64,000 nucleotides of DNA from Saccharothrix obliqua. Its GTDB lineage: Bacteria > Actinomycetota > Actinomycetes > Mycobacteriales > Pseudonocardiaceae. The position numbers were made by a program, and so were the translations under genes. The stretch lies in NCBI RefSeq assembly GCF_019375475.1, contig NZ_JAHXGQ010000002.1:62001-126000 (forward strand). Reading direction: 5' to 3'. Shown piece by piece: positions 45,561-54,793 of this stretch. Every line of letters starts with the position of its first letter. Position 1 is the first letter of the stretch. The notes beneath the pieces were generated by a model that worked only from the letters and a program-made list of their open reading frames with translations, was not told the origin of the DNA and ran no database searches.

Positions 45561-45863
45561 ATGATGACCACCACCGAAATGCCCGCGGTCAGCGAGTGCA
45601 CGGTCACGGGCTGTTCGTACAACCACGACGGCTGCCACGCGTTCGCCATCACGGTGAGCGGCGTGGACGGGACGGCGGATTGCGGCACGTTCATCCCGCT
45701 GTCCCGCAAGGGCGGGTTGTCCAAGGTCGTGGCCCAGGTGGGCGCGTGTTCGCGCACCGACTGCGTGCACAACGCGGAACTGGAGTGCACGGCTTCCGAC
45801 GTGCGGGTCGGCCCCGGTGCGGGCGATCACGCCGCGAACTGCCTGACCTACACACCCAGGTGA
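45561..45863 (+). CDS. Cysteine-rich DUF1540 protein (two repeats)
   Basis: 100 residues with eight cysteines in two DUF1540-type repeats. The first is C12-x4-C17-x6-C24-x15-C40 (CTVTGCSYNHDGCHAFAITV). The second is C62-x4-C67-x7-C75-x17-C93 (CSRTDCVHNAELECTA). The pattern suggests a small metal-binding protein; which metal is unknown. AGGAG precedes two consecutive ATG codons; 45564 has the better spacing. An iron box 86 bp upstream suggests it is made under iron limitation. Confidence 0.8.
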   Translation: MMTTTEMPAVSECTVTGCSYNHDGCHAFAITVSGVDGTADCGTFIPLSRKGGLSKVVAQVGACSRTDCVHNAELECTASDVRVGPGAGDHAANCLTYTPR

Positions 45864-45924
45864 CGCGCCGCGACCGGGTCGCGGGGGCGAACCGCCTCCG
45901 CGATTCCCGCGCGCGTGTTCCGGC

Positions 45925-48900
45925 TCAGTTCTCCCAGTGCGGCGCACCCGCTTTGCGCGCCACCTCCCGCGCCCGGCGGAAATGCGCCTCGGCGGCGTCC
46001 GGCAGGTCCAGCGCGACCGCCAGCCGGCCGAGGTAACCGGCCACCGGTCCGAGCGTGAGCAACCCGCTCCCGGCACCGGCGAGTTCACCGGCGGCGGGCA
46101 GCAGCCCGGCGTAGACGTGCCGCATCAGGTCCCGGTCGCCCGCCGCCAGCGCGACGGTCGCCGTCAGGCACGTCCGCGCCTCGTACAGCAGGTCGCGTGG
46201 CGACTCGCGCACCGCCGCGCGCGCCTCGTCCGGCCGCCCGGCGGCGAGCAGCTCCACCGCGCGTGCCCACGGCAGGTACGGTCCCCAGTCACCGGCGGGT
46301 TCCACCGGTCGACCGGACTGGACCCGTTGGCACAGCAGGGCGAACGGCAGGATGCCCGCCTCCAGCCCGGCCATGCCGGCACCGCCCAGCCGGGCCGCGG
46401 CGGCGCGGTAGGCGGGTTCGGCGTCCTCGCCCGCCACCGCCAGCCGGAGCGCGGCGTACCACTCGGTGAACACGCCGACCAGCGGCAGTTCGTGGTGGGC
46501 GGCGAGCCGGTCCACGGCCTCGGCGTGGCGGTCGGCCGCGCCCAGCTCCGCGAGCGCCGAGTGGGCCTGGAGCAGCACGAGCCTGCCCAGCACCTCGAAC
46601 GCCACCAGGCCGTGCTCCTGCGCCACGGCGAGCAGTTCGTGCCCGATGCGCACGCGGTCCGGCGCGCGCCCGGCCCGGTCGAACGACTGCATGAACCGGC
46701 CGTTGAGGGCGAACGCGAGCAGCGCCGGGTCGTCCAGCTCACGCGCGATCGCCTCCGCCTCCCGCGCCGCCTCGGCGGCCCGGGGTGACACCGCGCCCCG
46801 GGTCTCCAGCGCGATCACGCCGAGCAGCCGGGCCCGCGTGGCGCGCTGATCGGGTTCCAGCGCGCCGAGGGTGCGCTCGGCGACCGCGACCACGTGGTCC
46901 GCCAGCTCCTGGTCGTCGTTGCCGGGCCAGTTGGCGGGCACGTCGAACGCACCCACGACGGCGGCGGTCAGCGCCGGGTCGCCCAGCCGCTCGGCGGCGC
47001 GCAGCGCCTCGGCGCGGTACCGACGCGCGCCCGCCAGGTCGCCGGTCACGGCGAGCGCCCGCACCAGACCCGTCACCGCCGCGAGCCGCGCCCGCACGTC
47101 GCCGCCGGACGAGCCCGGCCCCGACACCGACTCAGGCCCCGCGAGCCCCGCCCGCGCATCACCACCGGGCGAGCCCCGCACCCCCGCCCGCGCATCACCA
47201 CCGGGCGAGTCCTGCGCCGTTTCCAGTTCCGCTCGCGCCTCACCGCCGGCGCGGTCGTGGGCGGCGACGGCGGCTCGCCACCAGCGCAACGCCTCGTGCG
47301 GTGCGAACCGCCGTTCGGCCCGTTCCGCCGCCATGCGCGCGTAGTACGCCGCTTTCCCCGCCGTGGCACGGCTTTCCGCCCGCACGTGGTGGTGCGCGAT
47401 CACCTCCACCTCCGTGGGCCGCGTGCGCTCGACCTCCTCGGCCGCGGCGGTGTGCCAGCGGGCCCGCCGGGCCGCCGGGGTGTCCGCGTACAGGGTGTCC
47501 CGGACCAGGTCGTGGGCGAACCGCACCTCGTCCGGCCCGCGCTCGGTCACGAAACCCAGCAGCTGCGCCGACTCCACGGCGTCCAGCACGGCCGCCTCGT
47601 CACCCGCGACCGCCACCAGCAGGTCCAGGTCGACGTCCCGCCCGAGCACCGCCGCCTGCCGCAGCACCCGCCGGTGCTCCGGGGACAACGCCGCCTCGCG
47701 CCGCCGGATCACGTCCCGCACGTTCTCCGGCACGGCCGTCAGCGCGGCGACGCCCTCGGTGTCCAGCAGGCGGGCCAGTTCCCGGGCGAAGAACGGGTTG
47801 CCGCCGCTGCGGCGGTGCACGGCGCGGGCGGTGGCGTCGTCCACGGCGCGGTCCGCGGTCACCCGGACCAGGCGCACCACGTCGGCTTCCGGCAGCCCGC
47901 CCAGGTACACCCGGACGGGCTCGGCGCGGGCGAACCGGCCCAGTGCCTCGCGCAGCGCGGCGGACACCTCCGCGGTCCGGTACGTGCCGACCACCAGCAC
48001 CGGCGTGCCCGGCGGCGTGGCGAGCAGGGACGTCAACCACGTCAACACGTCCTCGCCCGCCCAGTGCAGGTCGTCCACGACCAGCAGCACCGGACCCGGC
48101 CCGACGACCGGCGGCGGTTCGGCGGGACCGCCGTGCTCCTGGTTGCGCCGCCACGCGGTGGTCCAGCGCAGCCGCGCCGCGACCTCCTCGGCCAACGCCG
48201 TCTTGCCCGCGCCCGCGTCACCGGACACCAGGGCGAGCCCGACCCGCCGCCGCGCCGCGACGTCCGCCGCCGCGCCCAGCAGCCGGTCGACCTCGGCGGC
48301 CCGCCCGAAGAAGGGCCGGGTCGCGGTCGGCGCGGGCAGCAGGTGCGGCGCGTGGTCGAGGATGTCGGCCTCCAGCCTGCGTAGCTCGGGACCCGGGTCG
48401 ACGCCCAGCTCCTCGGCCAGCGACCGCCGGGCCCGCCGCAACGCGGCCAGCGCGTCCGCCTGCCGACCCGACCGGTAGAGCGCGAGCGCCAGCAGCCGCC
48501 ACGCGCCCTCCCGCCACGGCGATCCCGCCAGGTGGGCCTCCAGGTCGGCGACCGCCTCCGCCGGGCGGCCCAGCGCCAGCACCGCCGCCACCCGCCGCTC
48601 CACCGCCAGCAGGCGCAGCTCGTCCAGCCGCGCCGCCTCGCCCCGCGCCCACGGCTGGTCGGCGAACTCCGCGTACGCCGGACCGCGCCACAACGCCAGC
48701 GCCGCGTCCGCCGCGGCCAGCGCCACCGCCGGGTCGGGGTCGTCCGCCGCGCGCAGGGCCGCCTCGAACCGCACCGCGTCCACGTCGTCGGTCCGCAGCG
48801 CGTAGCCGGGCGCGGCGGTCACCAGCAGCCGCGGTGGCGTGCGGGCGGGCCGGTCCGGTTCCAGCGCGCGGCGCAGGGTGAACACGAAGCTCTGGATCGC

Positions 48901-49083
48901 GCCGACCGCGCCCTCCGGCGGGTCTGTCCACAGGTCGTCCACCAGGCGGGTGACCGGCACGACGCGGCCACCGGCCACCAGCAGGCGCGCCAGCACCGCC
49001 CGGTGCCGCGGCCCCCTGAGGTCGACCGGGCCGTCCGGGCGGTCGGCCGAAAGCGGGCCGAGCACGCCGAACTCCACCGCCAC
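45925..49083 (-). CDS. SARP/AfsR-like regulator with BTAD and AAA domains
   Basis: 1052 residues. An N-terminal winged helix (EFGVLGPLSADRPDGPVDLRGPRHRAVLARLLVAGG) and BTAD (AADAALALWRGPAYAEFADQPW ... SLAEELGVDPGPELRRLEADIL) are typical of SARP regulators. An AAA module follows at about 260-600: FFGRAAEVDRLLGA, Walker A GDAGAGKTA, Walker B LLVVDDLHW. The C-terminal half is TPR-like and helical. Between them lies a Gly/Asp-rich tandem insertion (SPGGDARAG repeats). SARPs activate secondary-metabolite clusters, but no biosynthetic cluster is visible here. GTG start at 49083. Confidence 0.87.
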   Translation of the reverse strand: MAVEFGVLGPLSADRPDGPVDLRGPRHRAVLARLLVAGGRVVPVTRLVDDLWTDPPEGAVGAIQSFVFTLRRALEPDRPARTPPRLLVTAAPGYALRTDDVDAVRFEAALRAADDPDPAVALAAADAALALWRGPAYAEFADQPWARGEAARLDELRLLAVERRVAAVLALGRPAEAVADLEAHLAGSPWREGAWRLLALALYRSGRQADALAALRRARRSLAEELGVDPGPELRRLEADILDHAPHLLPAPTATRPFFGRAAEVDRLLGAAADVAARRRVGLALVSGDAGAGKTALAEEVAARLRWTTAWRRNQEHGGPAEPPPVVGPGPVLLVVDDLHWAGEDVLTWLTSLLATPPGTPVLVVGTYRTAEVSAALREALGRFARAEPVRVYLGGLPEADVVRLVRVTADRAVDDATARAVHRRSGGNPFFARELARLLDTEGVAALTAVPENVRDVIRRREAALSPEHRRVLRQAAVLGRDVDLDLLVAVAGDEAAVLDAVESAQLLGFVTERGPDEVRFAHDLVRDTLYADTPAARRARWHTAAAEEVERTRPTEVEVIAHHHVRAESRATAGKAAYYARMAAERAERRFAPHEALRWWRAAVAAHDRAGGEARAELETAQDSPGGDARAGVRGSPGGDARAGLAGPESVSGPGSSGGDVRARLAAVTGLVRALAVTGDLAGARRYRAEALRAAERLGDPALTAAVVGAFDVPANWPGNDDQELADHVVAVAERTLGALEPDQRATRARLLGVIALETRGAVSPRAAEAAREAEAIARELDDPALLAFALNGRFMQSFDRAGRAPDRVRIGHELLAVAQEHGLVAFEVLGRLVLLQAHSALAELGAADRHAEAVDRLAAHHELPLVGVFTEWYAALRLAVAGEDAEPAYRAAAARLGGAGMAGLEAGILPFALLCQRVQSGRPVEPAGDWGPYLPWARAVELLAAGRPDEARAAVRESPRDLLYEARTCLTATVALAAGDRDLMRHVYAGLLPAAGELAGAGSGLLTLGPVAGYLGRLAVALDLPDAAEAHFRRAREVARKAGAPHWEN
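47147..47209. repeat. In-frame tandem repeat within the SARP gene
   Basis: A 27-bp block is repeated exactly at 47147-47173 and 47183-47209 (period 36 bp, 12 codons), encoding SPGGDARAG twice. Related degenerate copies lie either side. It probably expanded by slippage and forms a disordered linker. Confidence 0.75.
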
Positions 49084-49186
49084 GTCACCAGCCTAACCCC
49101 GGGAAAAGACCTGCTCAGCGGACGCTGACCGGTTGCTGACCGGCGGCGGCCACGCTCGGGGAGCACTCGACGAAAGGTGTCAGGAC

Positions 49187-50041
49187 ATGATCACGGGATT
49201 CGACCGGCAGCGCGTCACCGTCGCCGACGGCGTCGCGCTGAACGTGGCGGTGGGCGGCTCGGGCAGCCCGGTCGTGCTGCTGCACGGCTTCCCCCAGACC
49301 CACCTGATGTGGCGGCACGTGGCCGCCGACCTGGCCGCCGACCACACGGTCATCTGCCCCGACCTGCGTGGCTACGGCGACAGCGACAAGCCGGCCGACG
49401 GCTACGCGAAGCGCGTGATGGCGGCCGACGTGGTGGCGTTGGCACGGGCGTTCGGCTTCGAGCGGTTCGCGCTCGCCGGGCACGACCGGGGCGCGCTGGT
49501 CGCGATCCGCGCGGGCCTGGACCACCCGGAGGCGATCACCCACCTGGCGGCGCTGGACGTGCTGCCCACGCTCGACTCGTGGGAGGTGATGAGCGGGCTC
49601 TCCGCCGCTGTCGGCTACCACCTGTACCTGATGGCGCAGGAGGCGGACCTGCCGGAACAGCTCATCGCGGGCGCGCCGGACGCGTTCTTCGGGCACTTCC
49701 TGGACGTGTGGACGCGTGACCCGGCGGCGCTGGCGGACGTGCGGGACGCCTACCTGGCGGCGTCGCGGGCGGCGATCCCGTCGATCGTCGCGGACTACCG
49801 CGCGTCGGCGACGGTGGACGTGGCGCACGACGAGGCGGACCGTGCGGCGGGCCGGAAGCTGACCATGCCGGTGACCGTGCTGCAACAGGACTGGGGCACG
49901 GCGCTGGGCTTCGACGCGGCGGGCCGCTGGCGGGCGTGGGCCGACGACCTGGTGCACGAGACGGTGTCGGTCGGGCACTTCATGGCCGAGGAGTCACCGG
50001 CCGAGGTGGTGCGGGCGCTGCGCGCGCTGCTGACGCGGTGA
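49187..50041 (+). CDS. Alpha/beta hydrolase (haloacetate dehalogenase / epoxide hydrolase-like)
   Basis: 284 residues. HGFPQTHLMWRHVA (oxyanion hole, about 38-51), VICPDLRGYGDSDKP, nucleophile elbow GHDRGA with Asp, and C-terminal VGHFMAEESPAEV with catalytic His. The HDRGA elbow and the VDV...W-rich lid are characteristic of haloacetate dehalogenases and soluble epoxide hydrolases, which both use Asp as nucleophile; I cannot choose between them. A strong hairpin follows. Neighbouring regulator unclear. Confidence 0.8.
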   Translation: MITGFDRQRVTVADGVALNVAVGGSGSPVVLLHGFPQTHLMWRHVAADLAADHTVICPDLRGYGDSDKPADGYAKRVMAADVVALARAFGFERFALAGHDRGALVAIRAGLDHPEAITHLAALDVLPTLDSWEVMSGLSAAVGYHLYLMAQEADLPEQLIAGAPDAFFGHFLDVWTRDPAALADVRDAYLAASRAAIPSIVADYRASATVDVAHDEADRAAGRKLTMPVTVLQQDWGTALGFDAAGRWRAWADDLVHETVSVGHFMAEESPAEVVRALRALLTR

Positions 50042-50046
50042 GCCGA

Positions 50047-50080
50047 CCCGGTCGGCGGGCCCGCGGGTCCGCCGACCGGG
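50047..50080. terminator. Bidirectional terminator hairpin
   Basis: Perfect 12-bp stem CCCGGTCGGCGG / CCGCCGACCGGG with a 10-nt loop, between the convergent hydrolase and copZ-like genes. Confidence 0.7.
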
Positions 50081-50086
50081 ACCGGG

Positions 50087-50332
50087 TCAGGACCGGGTGG
50101 TGGCGTAGCCCGCGCCGGACACGGCGGCGGTGACGTCGGCGTCCCGGACGTCGCCCGCGACGGTGAGCCGACCGGTGGCCACGTCCACCTCGACGTCGGT
50201 GACGCCGGGCACGCCGCGCACCGCTTCGGTCACCTTGGTCGCGCACGAGCCGCAGCTCATCCCGGTGACGACGAAGTCGAGCCCGGTCACCGACCGCTCG
50301 ACGGGACCGGCGTCCGAGTGGCAGCCGCACAT
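50087..50332 (-). CDS. Copper chaperone-like HMA protein with N-terminal CxCH
   Basis: 81 residues. Heavy-metal-associated domain: LDFVVTGMSCGSCATKVTEAVRGVPGVTDVEVDVATGRL, with the metal-binding Cys27 and Cys30. Unusually it has an extra N-terminal Met-Cys-Gly-Cys-His segment (Cys2, Cys4, His5). GGGAGG precedes the ATG. Two G/C-tract palindromes 20-60 bp upstream resemble CsoR operators, so it is probably part of the copper regulon together with the cluster at 51.3-55.1 kb. Confidence 0.82.
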   Translation of the reverse strand: MCGCHSDAGPVERSVTGLDFVVTGMSCGSCATKVTEAVRGVPGVTDVEVDVATGRLTVAGDVRDADVTAAVSGAGYATTRS

Positions 50333-50354
50333 GGTGGAACCTCCCACGTCACAG

Positions 50355-50387
50355 ATACCCCCTATGGGTATTGGGTACACCATACCC
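50355..50387 (-). promoter_or_regulatory. CsoR-like operators of the second copZ gene
   Basis: Two adjacent perfect inverted repeats: ATACCC-CCTAT-GGGTAT (50355-50371) and GGGTA-CACCA-TACCC (50373-50387). The TACCC/GGGTA cores match those of the sites upstream of csoR. Confidence 0.65.
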
Positions 50388-50398
50388 CCCACCGGTGT

Positions 50399-50983
50399 TC
50401 AGCCCGCGAGCACCCGGTCGAGCTGGTGGTCCAGCACCACCCGCGCCGCCTCCGGCGTGCGGTGCCCGATCGCGATGTCGACGCCCAGGCTGACGGCGAG
50501 CGCCCACAGGACGTCGGCGTCCACCCGGTCGTCACGCCCCGGACCACGCCGGGCCGCCGCGATCAGGTCGGCGGTGAACGTGATCAACCCGTCGTCACCC
50601 GGCGCCAGCACGCGGGCCATGGACGGGTCGGCGACGGCACGTCCCAGCACGGCCACCGAGAACCGCAGCAGGCGGGTGCTCTCCTCGTCGCCCCGGAGCA
50701 GGGCGTGCAGGCACTCGCGCAGCACCCGCTCCGGCCCGACGCCGTCGATCTCCGCGATGGTCCGCTCGATGCGGGCGTTCATCGCGCGCACGCACCGGTC
50801 CAGCGCGTCCCGCAGCAACGCCTCCATGGTCGGGAAGTAGTGCTGCACCTGCCCCATCGACACGCCGGCCTCCGCCGCGACCCCGCGCAGCGTCACCCCT
50901 TCCAGGCCACCGCGGACGGCGAGCGACCACACCGCCTCGGCCAACCGCCCGCGCCGCTCCTCGTGGTCCACGACCTTCGGCAT
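50399..50983 (-). CDS. TetR family regulator
   Basis: 194 residues. Helix-turn-helix: GRLAEAVWSLAVRGGLEGVTLRGVAAEAGVSMGQVQHYFPTMEALLRDAL. The C-terminal domain is of the BetI/TetR_C_6 type (RVLRECLHALLRGDEESTRLLRF). The ATG at 50983 has GAGGG 5 nt upstream. Divergent from a small two-helix membrane protein, with a near-perfect inverted repeat between them, so it probably represses that gene and itself. Confidence 0.83.
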   Translation of the reverse strand: MPKVVDHEERRGRLAEAVWSLAVRGGLEGVTLRGVAAEAGVSMGQVQHYFPTMEALLRDALDRCVRAMNARIERTIAEIDGVGPERVLRECLHALLRGDEESTRLLRFSVAVLGRAVADPSMARVLAPGDDGLITFTADLIAAARRGPGRDDRVDADVLWALAVSLGVDIAIGHRTPEAARVVLDHQLDRVLAG

Positions 50984-51037
50984 AGCCACCCTCTTTTTCC
51001 ATGCGCCCGCATTGCCAACCGCCCGCCCATCCTATTA

Positions 51038-51053
51038 CAGTGCAAGTGCATTG
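51038..51053. promoter_or_regulatory. Candidate operator of the TetR regulator
   Basis: CAGTGCA-AG-TGCATTG, an inverted repeat with one mismatch, in the 93-bp gap between the TetR and membrane-protein genes, 23 bp before the latter's start. Confidence 0.5.
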
Positions 51054-51076
51054 GAACGCGGCTCAGGGGGAGTGCG

Positions 51077-51295
51077 ATGAGGTTCGACGTGGCGCAGGTG
51101 CTCGCGATGGTGGTGCTGGCCCTGTCGGTGCAGGGCGCGATCCGGATCCTGCTCGACCACGCCCACGGTGGCCTGCTCGACTGGCTGCCCGGCGGGTTCC
51201 CGGCCCGGCTCGCCACCTACGCGACGGCCGCGGTGATCGGCGCGGTGGTCGCGGGCTGGGCGCACCGCCGGGCGAAGAAGCTCGGCAGGCGGTGA
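51077..51295 (+). CDS. Small two-helix membrane protein
   Basis: 72 residues. Two hydrophobic helices (VAQVLAMVVLALSVQGAIRILL and LATYATAAVIGAVVAGWA) flank a short loop with HGGLLDWLPGG. The C terminus is basic (HRRAKKLGRR), cytosolic by the positive-inside rule. GGGGGAG precedes the ATG. The divergent TetR gene probably controls it, suggesting an inducible membrane-stress or transport-accessory function. No family recognised. Confidence 0.68.
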   Translation: MRFDVAQVLAMVVLALSVQGAIRILLDHAHGGLLDWLPGGFPARLATYATAAVIGAVVAGWAHRRAKKLGRR

Positions 51296-51303
51296 CGGCG
51301 ACG

Positions 51304-51331
51304 GCCCGGAGTCCCGAGTGGGATTCCGGGC
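51304..51331. terminator. Bidirectional terminator hairpin
   Basis: 12-bp stem GCCCGGAGTCCC / GGGATTCCGGGC with one G-T pair and a GAGT loop, between the convergent membrane-protein and copA genes. Confidence 0.7.
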
Positions 51332-51349
51332 CACCGCCGTGCTTCCCGC

Positions 51350-53620
51350 TCAGCCGACCCGAGCGGGCTCGGGACGGGCGGCCGGGGTCGGCGTGCCGCG
51401 GTCGGTCGGCGTGGTGCCGCGGAAACCACGCAGCCGCAGGCTGTTCGTCACCACGAACACCGACGAGAACGCCATCGCCGCACCCGCGATCATCGGGTTC
51501 AGCAAGCCCGCGGCGGCCAGCGGGAGGGCGGCCACGTTGTAGGCGAACGCCCAGAACAGGTTGCCCTTGATGGTGGCCAGCGTCCGACGCGCCAGCCGGA
51601 TCGCGTCCACCGCCGCCAGCAGGTCGCCCCGCACCAGCGTGAGGTCGCTCGCCTCGATCGCGGCGTCGGTGCCGGTGCCCATGGCCAGGCCCAGGTCGGC
51701 CTTGGCCAGCGCCGCCGCGTCGTTCACGCCGTCGCCGACCATCGCGACCACCCGGCCCTCGGCCTGCAACCGCGCCACGACGTCGACCTTCTCCTCCGGC
51801 AGCACCTCGGCGATCACCTCGGCGATGCCGACCTCGGCGGCCACCGCCCGCGCGGCGGCCTCATTGTCGCCGGTCAGCAGCACCGGCGTGAGGCCGAGCC
51901 CGCGCAACCGCCGCACCGCCTCCGCCGACGTCGGCTTCACGGCGTCCGCGACCACCAGCACGGCCCGCGCCCGCCCGTCCCACGCGACGAGCACCGCCGT
52001 GCGGCCCCGCGCCTCGGCGGCGCGCTTGGCCTCCGCCAGCTCACCGTCCAGGTGCACGCCCCACTCGGCGAGCAGGCGTTCCCGGCCGACCACCACCGCG
52101 TGCCCGTCGACCACGCCCTGCACGCCCAGGCCCTCGGTGTTCCGGAAGTCCTCCACGGCGGGCAGCTCGCCGACCCGCGCCACCGCGCCGGCCGCGACCG
52201 CCTTCGCGATCGGGTGCTCCGAGGCGTGCTCCAACGCGCCCGCGAGCCGCAGCACCTCGTCCTCGTCGGCGTCCACCGCGTGCACGCCCACCAGGCTCAT
52301 CCGGCCGGTGGTGACGGTGCCGGTCTTGTCCAGCACCACGGTGTCCACCCGGCGGGTCGACTCCAGCACCTCCGGCCCCTTGATCAGGATGCCGAGCTGC
52401 GCGCCGCGCCCGGTGCCGACCAGCAACGCGGTCGGCGTGGCCAGGCCCAGGGCGCACGGGCAGGCGATGATCAGCACCGCGACGGCCGCGGTGAACGCCG
52501 CCGCCACGCCCTCACCCGTGCCCAGCCAGAACGCCAGCGTGCCCGCGGCCAGCGCGATCACGATCGGCACGAACACCGCCGACACCCGGTCGGCCAACCG
52601 CTGGACCCGGGCCTTGCCGTTCTGCGCGTCCTCCACCAGCTTCGCCATCCGGGCGAGCTGGGTGTCCGCGCCCACCCGGACCGCGCGCACGACCAGCCGA
52701 CCGCCCGCGTTCACGGTCGCGCCGACCACGCCGTCACCCGGCCCGACCTCGACCGGCACGGATTCCCCGGTCACCGTGCTCGCGTCGACCGCCGAGCTGC
52801 CCTCCTCGACCACGCCGTCGGTGGCGATCTTCTCGCCCGGCCGCACCACGAACCGGTCGCCGACCACCAGCTCCGCCACGGGCACCCGCTGCTCGCGGCC
52901 GTCCCGCAGCACCGCGACGTCCTTCGCGCCCAGCTCCAGCAGCGCCGTCAGCGCCGCGCCCGCCCGGCGCTTGGACCGCGCCTCGAAGTACCGGCCCGCC
53001 AGGATGAACGTCGTCACCCCGGCCGCGACCTCCAGGTAGATCGAGCCCGCGCCGTCCGTGCGGGCGATGGTCAGCTCGAACGGGTGGGTCATGCCGGGCT
53101 CGCCCGCCGTGCCGAACAGCAGCGCGTACAGCGACCAGGCGAACGCGGCCAGCGTGCCCATCGAGATCAGCGTGTCCATGGTGGCCGCGCCGTGCCGCAG
53201 GTTGGTCCACGCGGCGCGGTGGAACGGCAGCGCGCCCCACACCAGCACCGGCCCGGCGAGCGCCAGCGAGATCCACTGCCAGTGGGTGAACTGGAGCGCG
53301 GGGACCATCGCCAGGGCGATCACCGGCAGCGACAGCACCGCCGACACCACCAGCCGCTGCCGCAGCGCGGCGGTCGGGTCGTCCGACCGCTCCGCCGCGA
53401 CGGGCTCGGCCGCCGGGAGGGTCGCGCCGTAGCCGGCGGCCTCCACCTCCGCGACCAGTTCCGCCGGGTCGAGCCCCGCCGGGAAGGAGACCTTGGCCTT
53501 CTCGGTGGCGTAGTTGACGGTCGCGGTGACGCCGTCCAGCCTGTTGAGCTTGCGCTCGATCCGGGCGGCGCACGAGGCGCACGTCATGCCCGTGATCGAC
53601 AGTTCCAGGTCAGTGGCCAC
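51350..53620 (-). CDS. copA: Copper-exporting P1B-type ATPase
   Basis: 756 residues. N-terminal HMA domain with GMTCASC (Cys14, Cys17). Transmembrane metal site CPC in [17 protein letters not shown] in the actuator domain, phosphorylation motif [11 protein letters not shown] locus (SEHPIA) and [10 protein letters not shown] hinge: all elements of a CopA-type exporter. GTG at 53620 with GGAGG 6 nt upstream; overlaps the end of the preceding gene by 11 bp. Last gene of the csoR-copZ-secreted protein-copA run, so CsoR-controlled. Confidence 0.93.
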   Translation of the reverse strand: MATDLELSITGMTCASCAARIERKLNRLDGVTATVNYATEKAKVSFPAGLDPAELVAEVEAAGYGATLPAAEPVAAERSDDPTAALRQRLVVSAVLSLPVIALAMVPALQFTHWQWISLALAGPVLVWGALPFHRAAWTNLRHGAATMDTLISMGTLAAFAWSLYALLFGTAGEPGMTHPFELTIARTDGAGSIYLEVAAGVTTFILAGRYFEARSKRRAGAALTALLELGAKDVAVLRDGREQRVPVAELVVGDRFVVRPGEKIATDGVVEEGSSAVDASTVTGESVPVEVGPGDGVVGATVNAGGRLVVRAVRVGADTQLARMAKLVEDAQNGKARVQRLADRVSAVFVPIVIALAAGTLAFWLGTGEGVAAAFTAAVAVLIIACPCALGLATPTALLVGTGRGAQLGILIKGPEVLESTRRVDTVVLDKTGTVTTGRMSLVGVHAVDADEDEVLRLAGALEHASEHPIAKAVAAGAVARVGELPAVEDFRNTEGLGVQGVVDGHAVVVGRERLLAEWGVHLDGELAEAKRAAEARGRTAVLVAWDGRARAVLVVADAVKPTSAEAVRRLRGLGLTPVLLTGDNEAAARAVAAEVGIAEVIAEVLPEEKVDVVARLQAEGRVVAMVGDGVNDAAALAKADLGLAMGTGTDAAIEASDLTLVRGDLLAAVDAIRLARRTLATIKGNLFWAFAYNVAALPLAAAGLLNPMIAGAAMAFSSVFVVTNSLRLRGFRGTTPTDRGTPTPAARPEPARVG

Positions 53621-54509
53621 GACCCGCCTCCACGGTGAACTCGGCGGTGCGCACGACGCCGTCGTGCTGGAAGTCCAGGAAAAGCCGGTACGTGCCGGCG
53701 GTGGGCGTCTCGGCGGTGAACGACACCTCCGGCCCCGGCGCGGTCCTGCCGTCACCGCCCTCGGGGTGGACGTGCAGGTACGCGAGGTCGCCCTGGCGCA
53801 ACGCTACGAGGTGCCCGTACGCGCCCAGGTAGGGCTGGAGGTCGGTGACCGGGCGCCCGTCCCGCGTGACGGTCAGCCGGATCGGCGACGCCTCGCCCGC
53901 GACCAGGTCGCCGGCCAGGCGGACCCGGTAGCCGTCGACCTCGGCGACCCGCGACGGCGCGTGGGCACGCGGCTCGTACCCACCGGCGACCGAGACGTCC
54001 GCGCCCAGCGTGACGGCCTCGCCGCCGGTCGGCTTGAAGTCGGCGAACACCCGGTAGACGCCCCCTTCGGGGAAGTCCAGGGCGGTCGACCACGTGCCGT
54101 CCGGCGCCATCTCCGGGTGGACGTGGCGGAAGTGCGCGGTGTCCCGGCGCACGACGATCAGGTGCAGTCGCTTCTCGTGCTCGACGTCGAACGCCGTGAC
54201 GGCGTTGCCGGCGTGGTCCAGGACGCGGAAGGTGAAGGGCGTGCCCGGGGTCTGCGTCGAGTCGGTGGGCGTGAGGGTGTAGCCGCCCCTGGACGACGCG
54301 AGCCCGGCGGGCTGGTCCCGCTCGGCCCCCGCGACGGTGGCGCCGTGTGCGTCCCCGTGCCCGGCTTCCTCGCCGCCGTGCGTGCCGCCGTGACCGCGTG
54401 GCGCGGACTCGGCGGTCAGGGGACCGACAGCGCTCCCGGCCGCCCAGGCCGCTCCCGCGACCAGGACGAGCACCGCACCGTAGGCGGAGAGCTTCGCTGC
54501 TGTGTTCAT
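53610..54509 (-). CDS. Secreted His-rich copper-associated protein
   Basis: 299 residues. Signal peptide ([23 protein letters not shown]). A His/Gly-rich N-terminal stretch ([18 protein letters not shown]) is followed by two related beta domains. Each domain has a His-rich strand: [21 protein letters not shown] and [20 protein letters not shown]. The repeated HxH pattern suggests extracytoplasmic copper binding. Such proteins commonly accompany CopA in actinomycetes. Located between copZ and copA, overlapping the latter; a strong hairpin precedes it. Confidence 0.78.
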   Translation of the reverse strand: MNTAAKLSAYGAVLVLVAGAAWAAGSAVGPLTAESAPRGHGGTHGGEEAGHGDAHGATVAGAERDQPAGLASSRGGYTLTPTDSTQTPGTPFTFRVLDHAGNAVTAFDVEHEKRLHLIVVRRDTAHFRHVHPEMAPDGTWSTALDFPEGGVYRVFADFKPTGGEAVTLGADVSVAGGYEPRAHAPSRVAEVDGYRVRLAGDLVAGEASPIRLTVTRDGRPVTDLQPYLGAYGHLVALRQGDLAYLHVHPEGGDGRTAPGPEVSFTAETPTAGTYRLFLDFQHDGVVRTAEFTVEAGRGH

Positions 54510-54531
54510 GGTGGTGTTCCTCGGAACTTGT

Positions 54532-54557
54532 GGCGTCCGCCCGCGCGGGCGGACGCC
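54532..54557 (-). terminator. Operon-internal hairpin after copZ
   Basis: Perfect palindrome GGCGTCCGCCCG-CG-CGGGCGGACGCC (24 paired bases) in the 60-bp gap between copZ and the secreted-protein gene. It could attenuate transcription so that csoR-copZ mRNA exceeds copA mRNA. Confidence 0.6.
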
Positions 54558-54569
54558 GATGGGTGGTGC

Positions 54570-54776
54570 TCAGCTCACGAGCGCGTAGCCCGCTTCCTCG
54601 ACCGCCGCGCGCACGTCCGCCTCGGCGACCGGCACGGCGCTGGTGACCTTGACCTCGCCCGTGGGCAGGTCCACGGCCACATCGGTCACACCGTCGATCC
54701 TGGTGACCTCCTCGGTCACCGACGCCACGCAGTGGCCGCAGGTCATGCCGGTGACGGTGAACACGGACTGTGCCAT
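54570..54776 (-). CDS. copZ: Copper chaperone CopZ
   Basis: 68 residues, one HMA domain: FTVTGMTCGHCVASVTEEVTRIDGVTDVAVDLPTGEV, with Cys13 and Cys16 binding Cu(I), delivering it to CopA. AGGAGAG lies 5-6 nt before the ATG. It follows csoR by 17 bp and is clearly in the same operon. Confidence 0.92.
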   Translation of the reverse strand: MAQSVFTVTGMTCGHCVASVTEEVTRIDGVTDVAVDLPTGEVKVTSAVPVAEADVRAAVEEAGYALVS

Positions 54777-54793
54777 GGGAATCTCTCCTCGTG

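Noticed and set aside
45925..49083. Secondary-metabolite cluster controlled by the SARP regulator
   Set aside because: No PKS, NRPS, terpene or RiPP biosynthetic genes were seen anywhere in the window.
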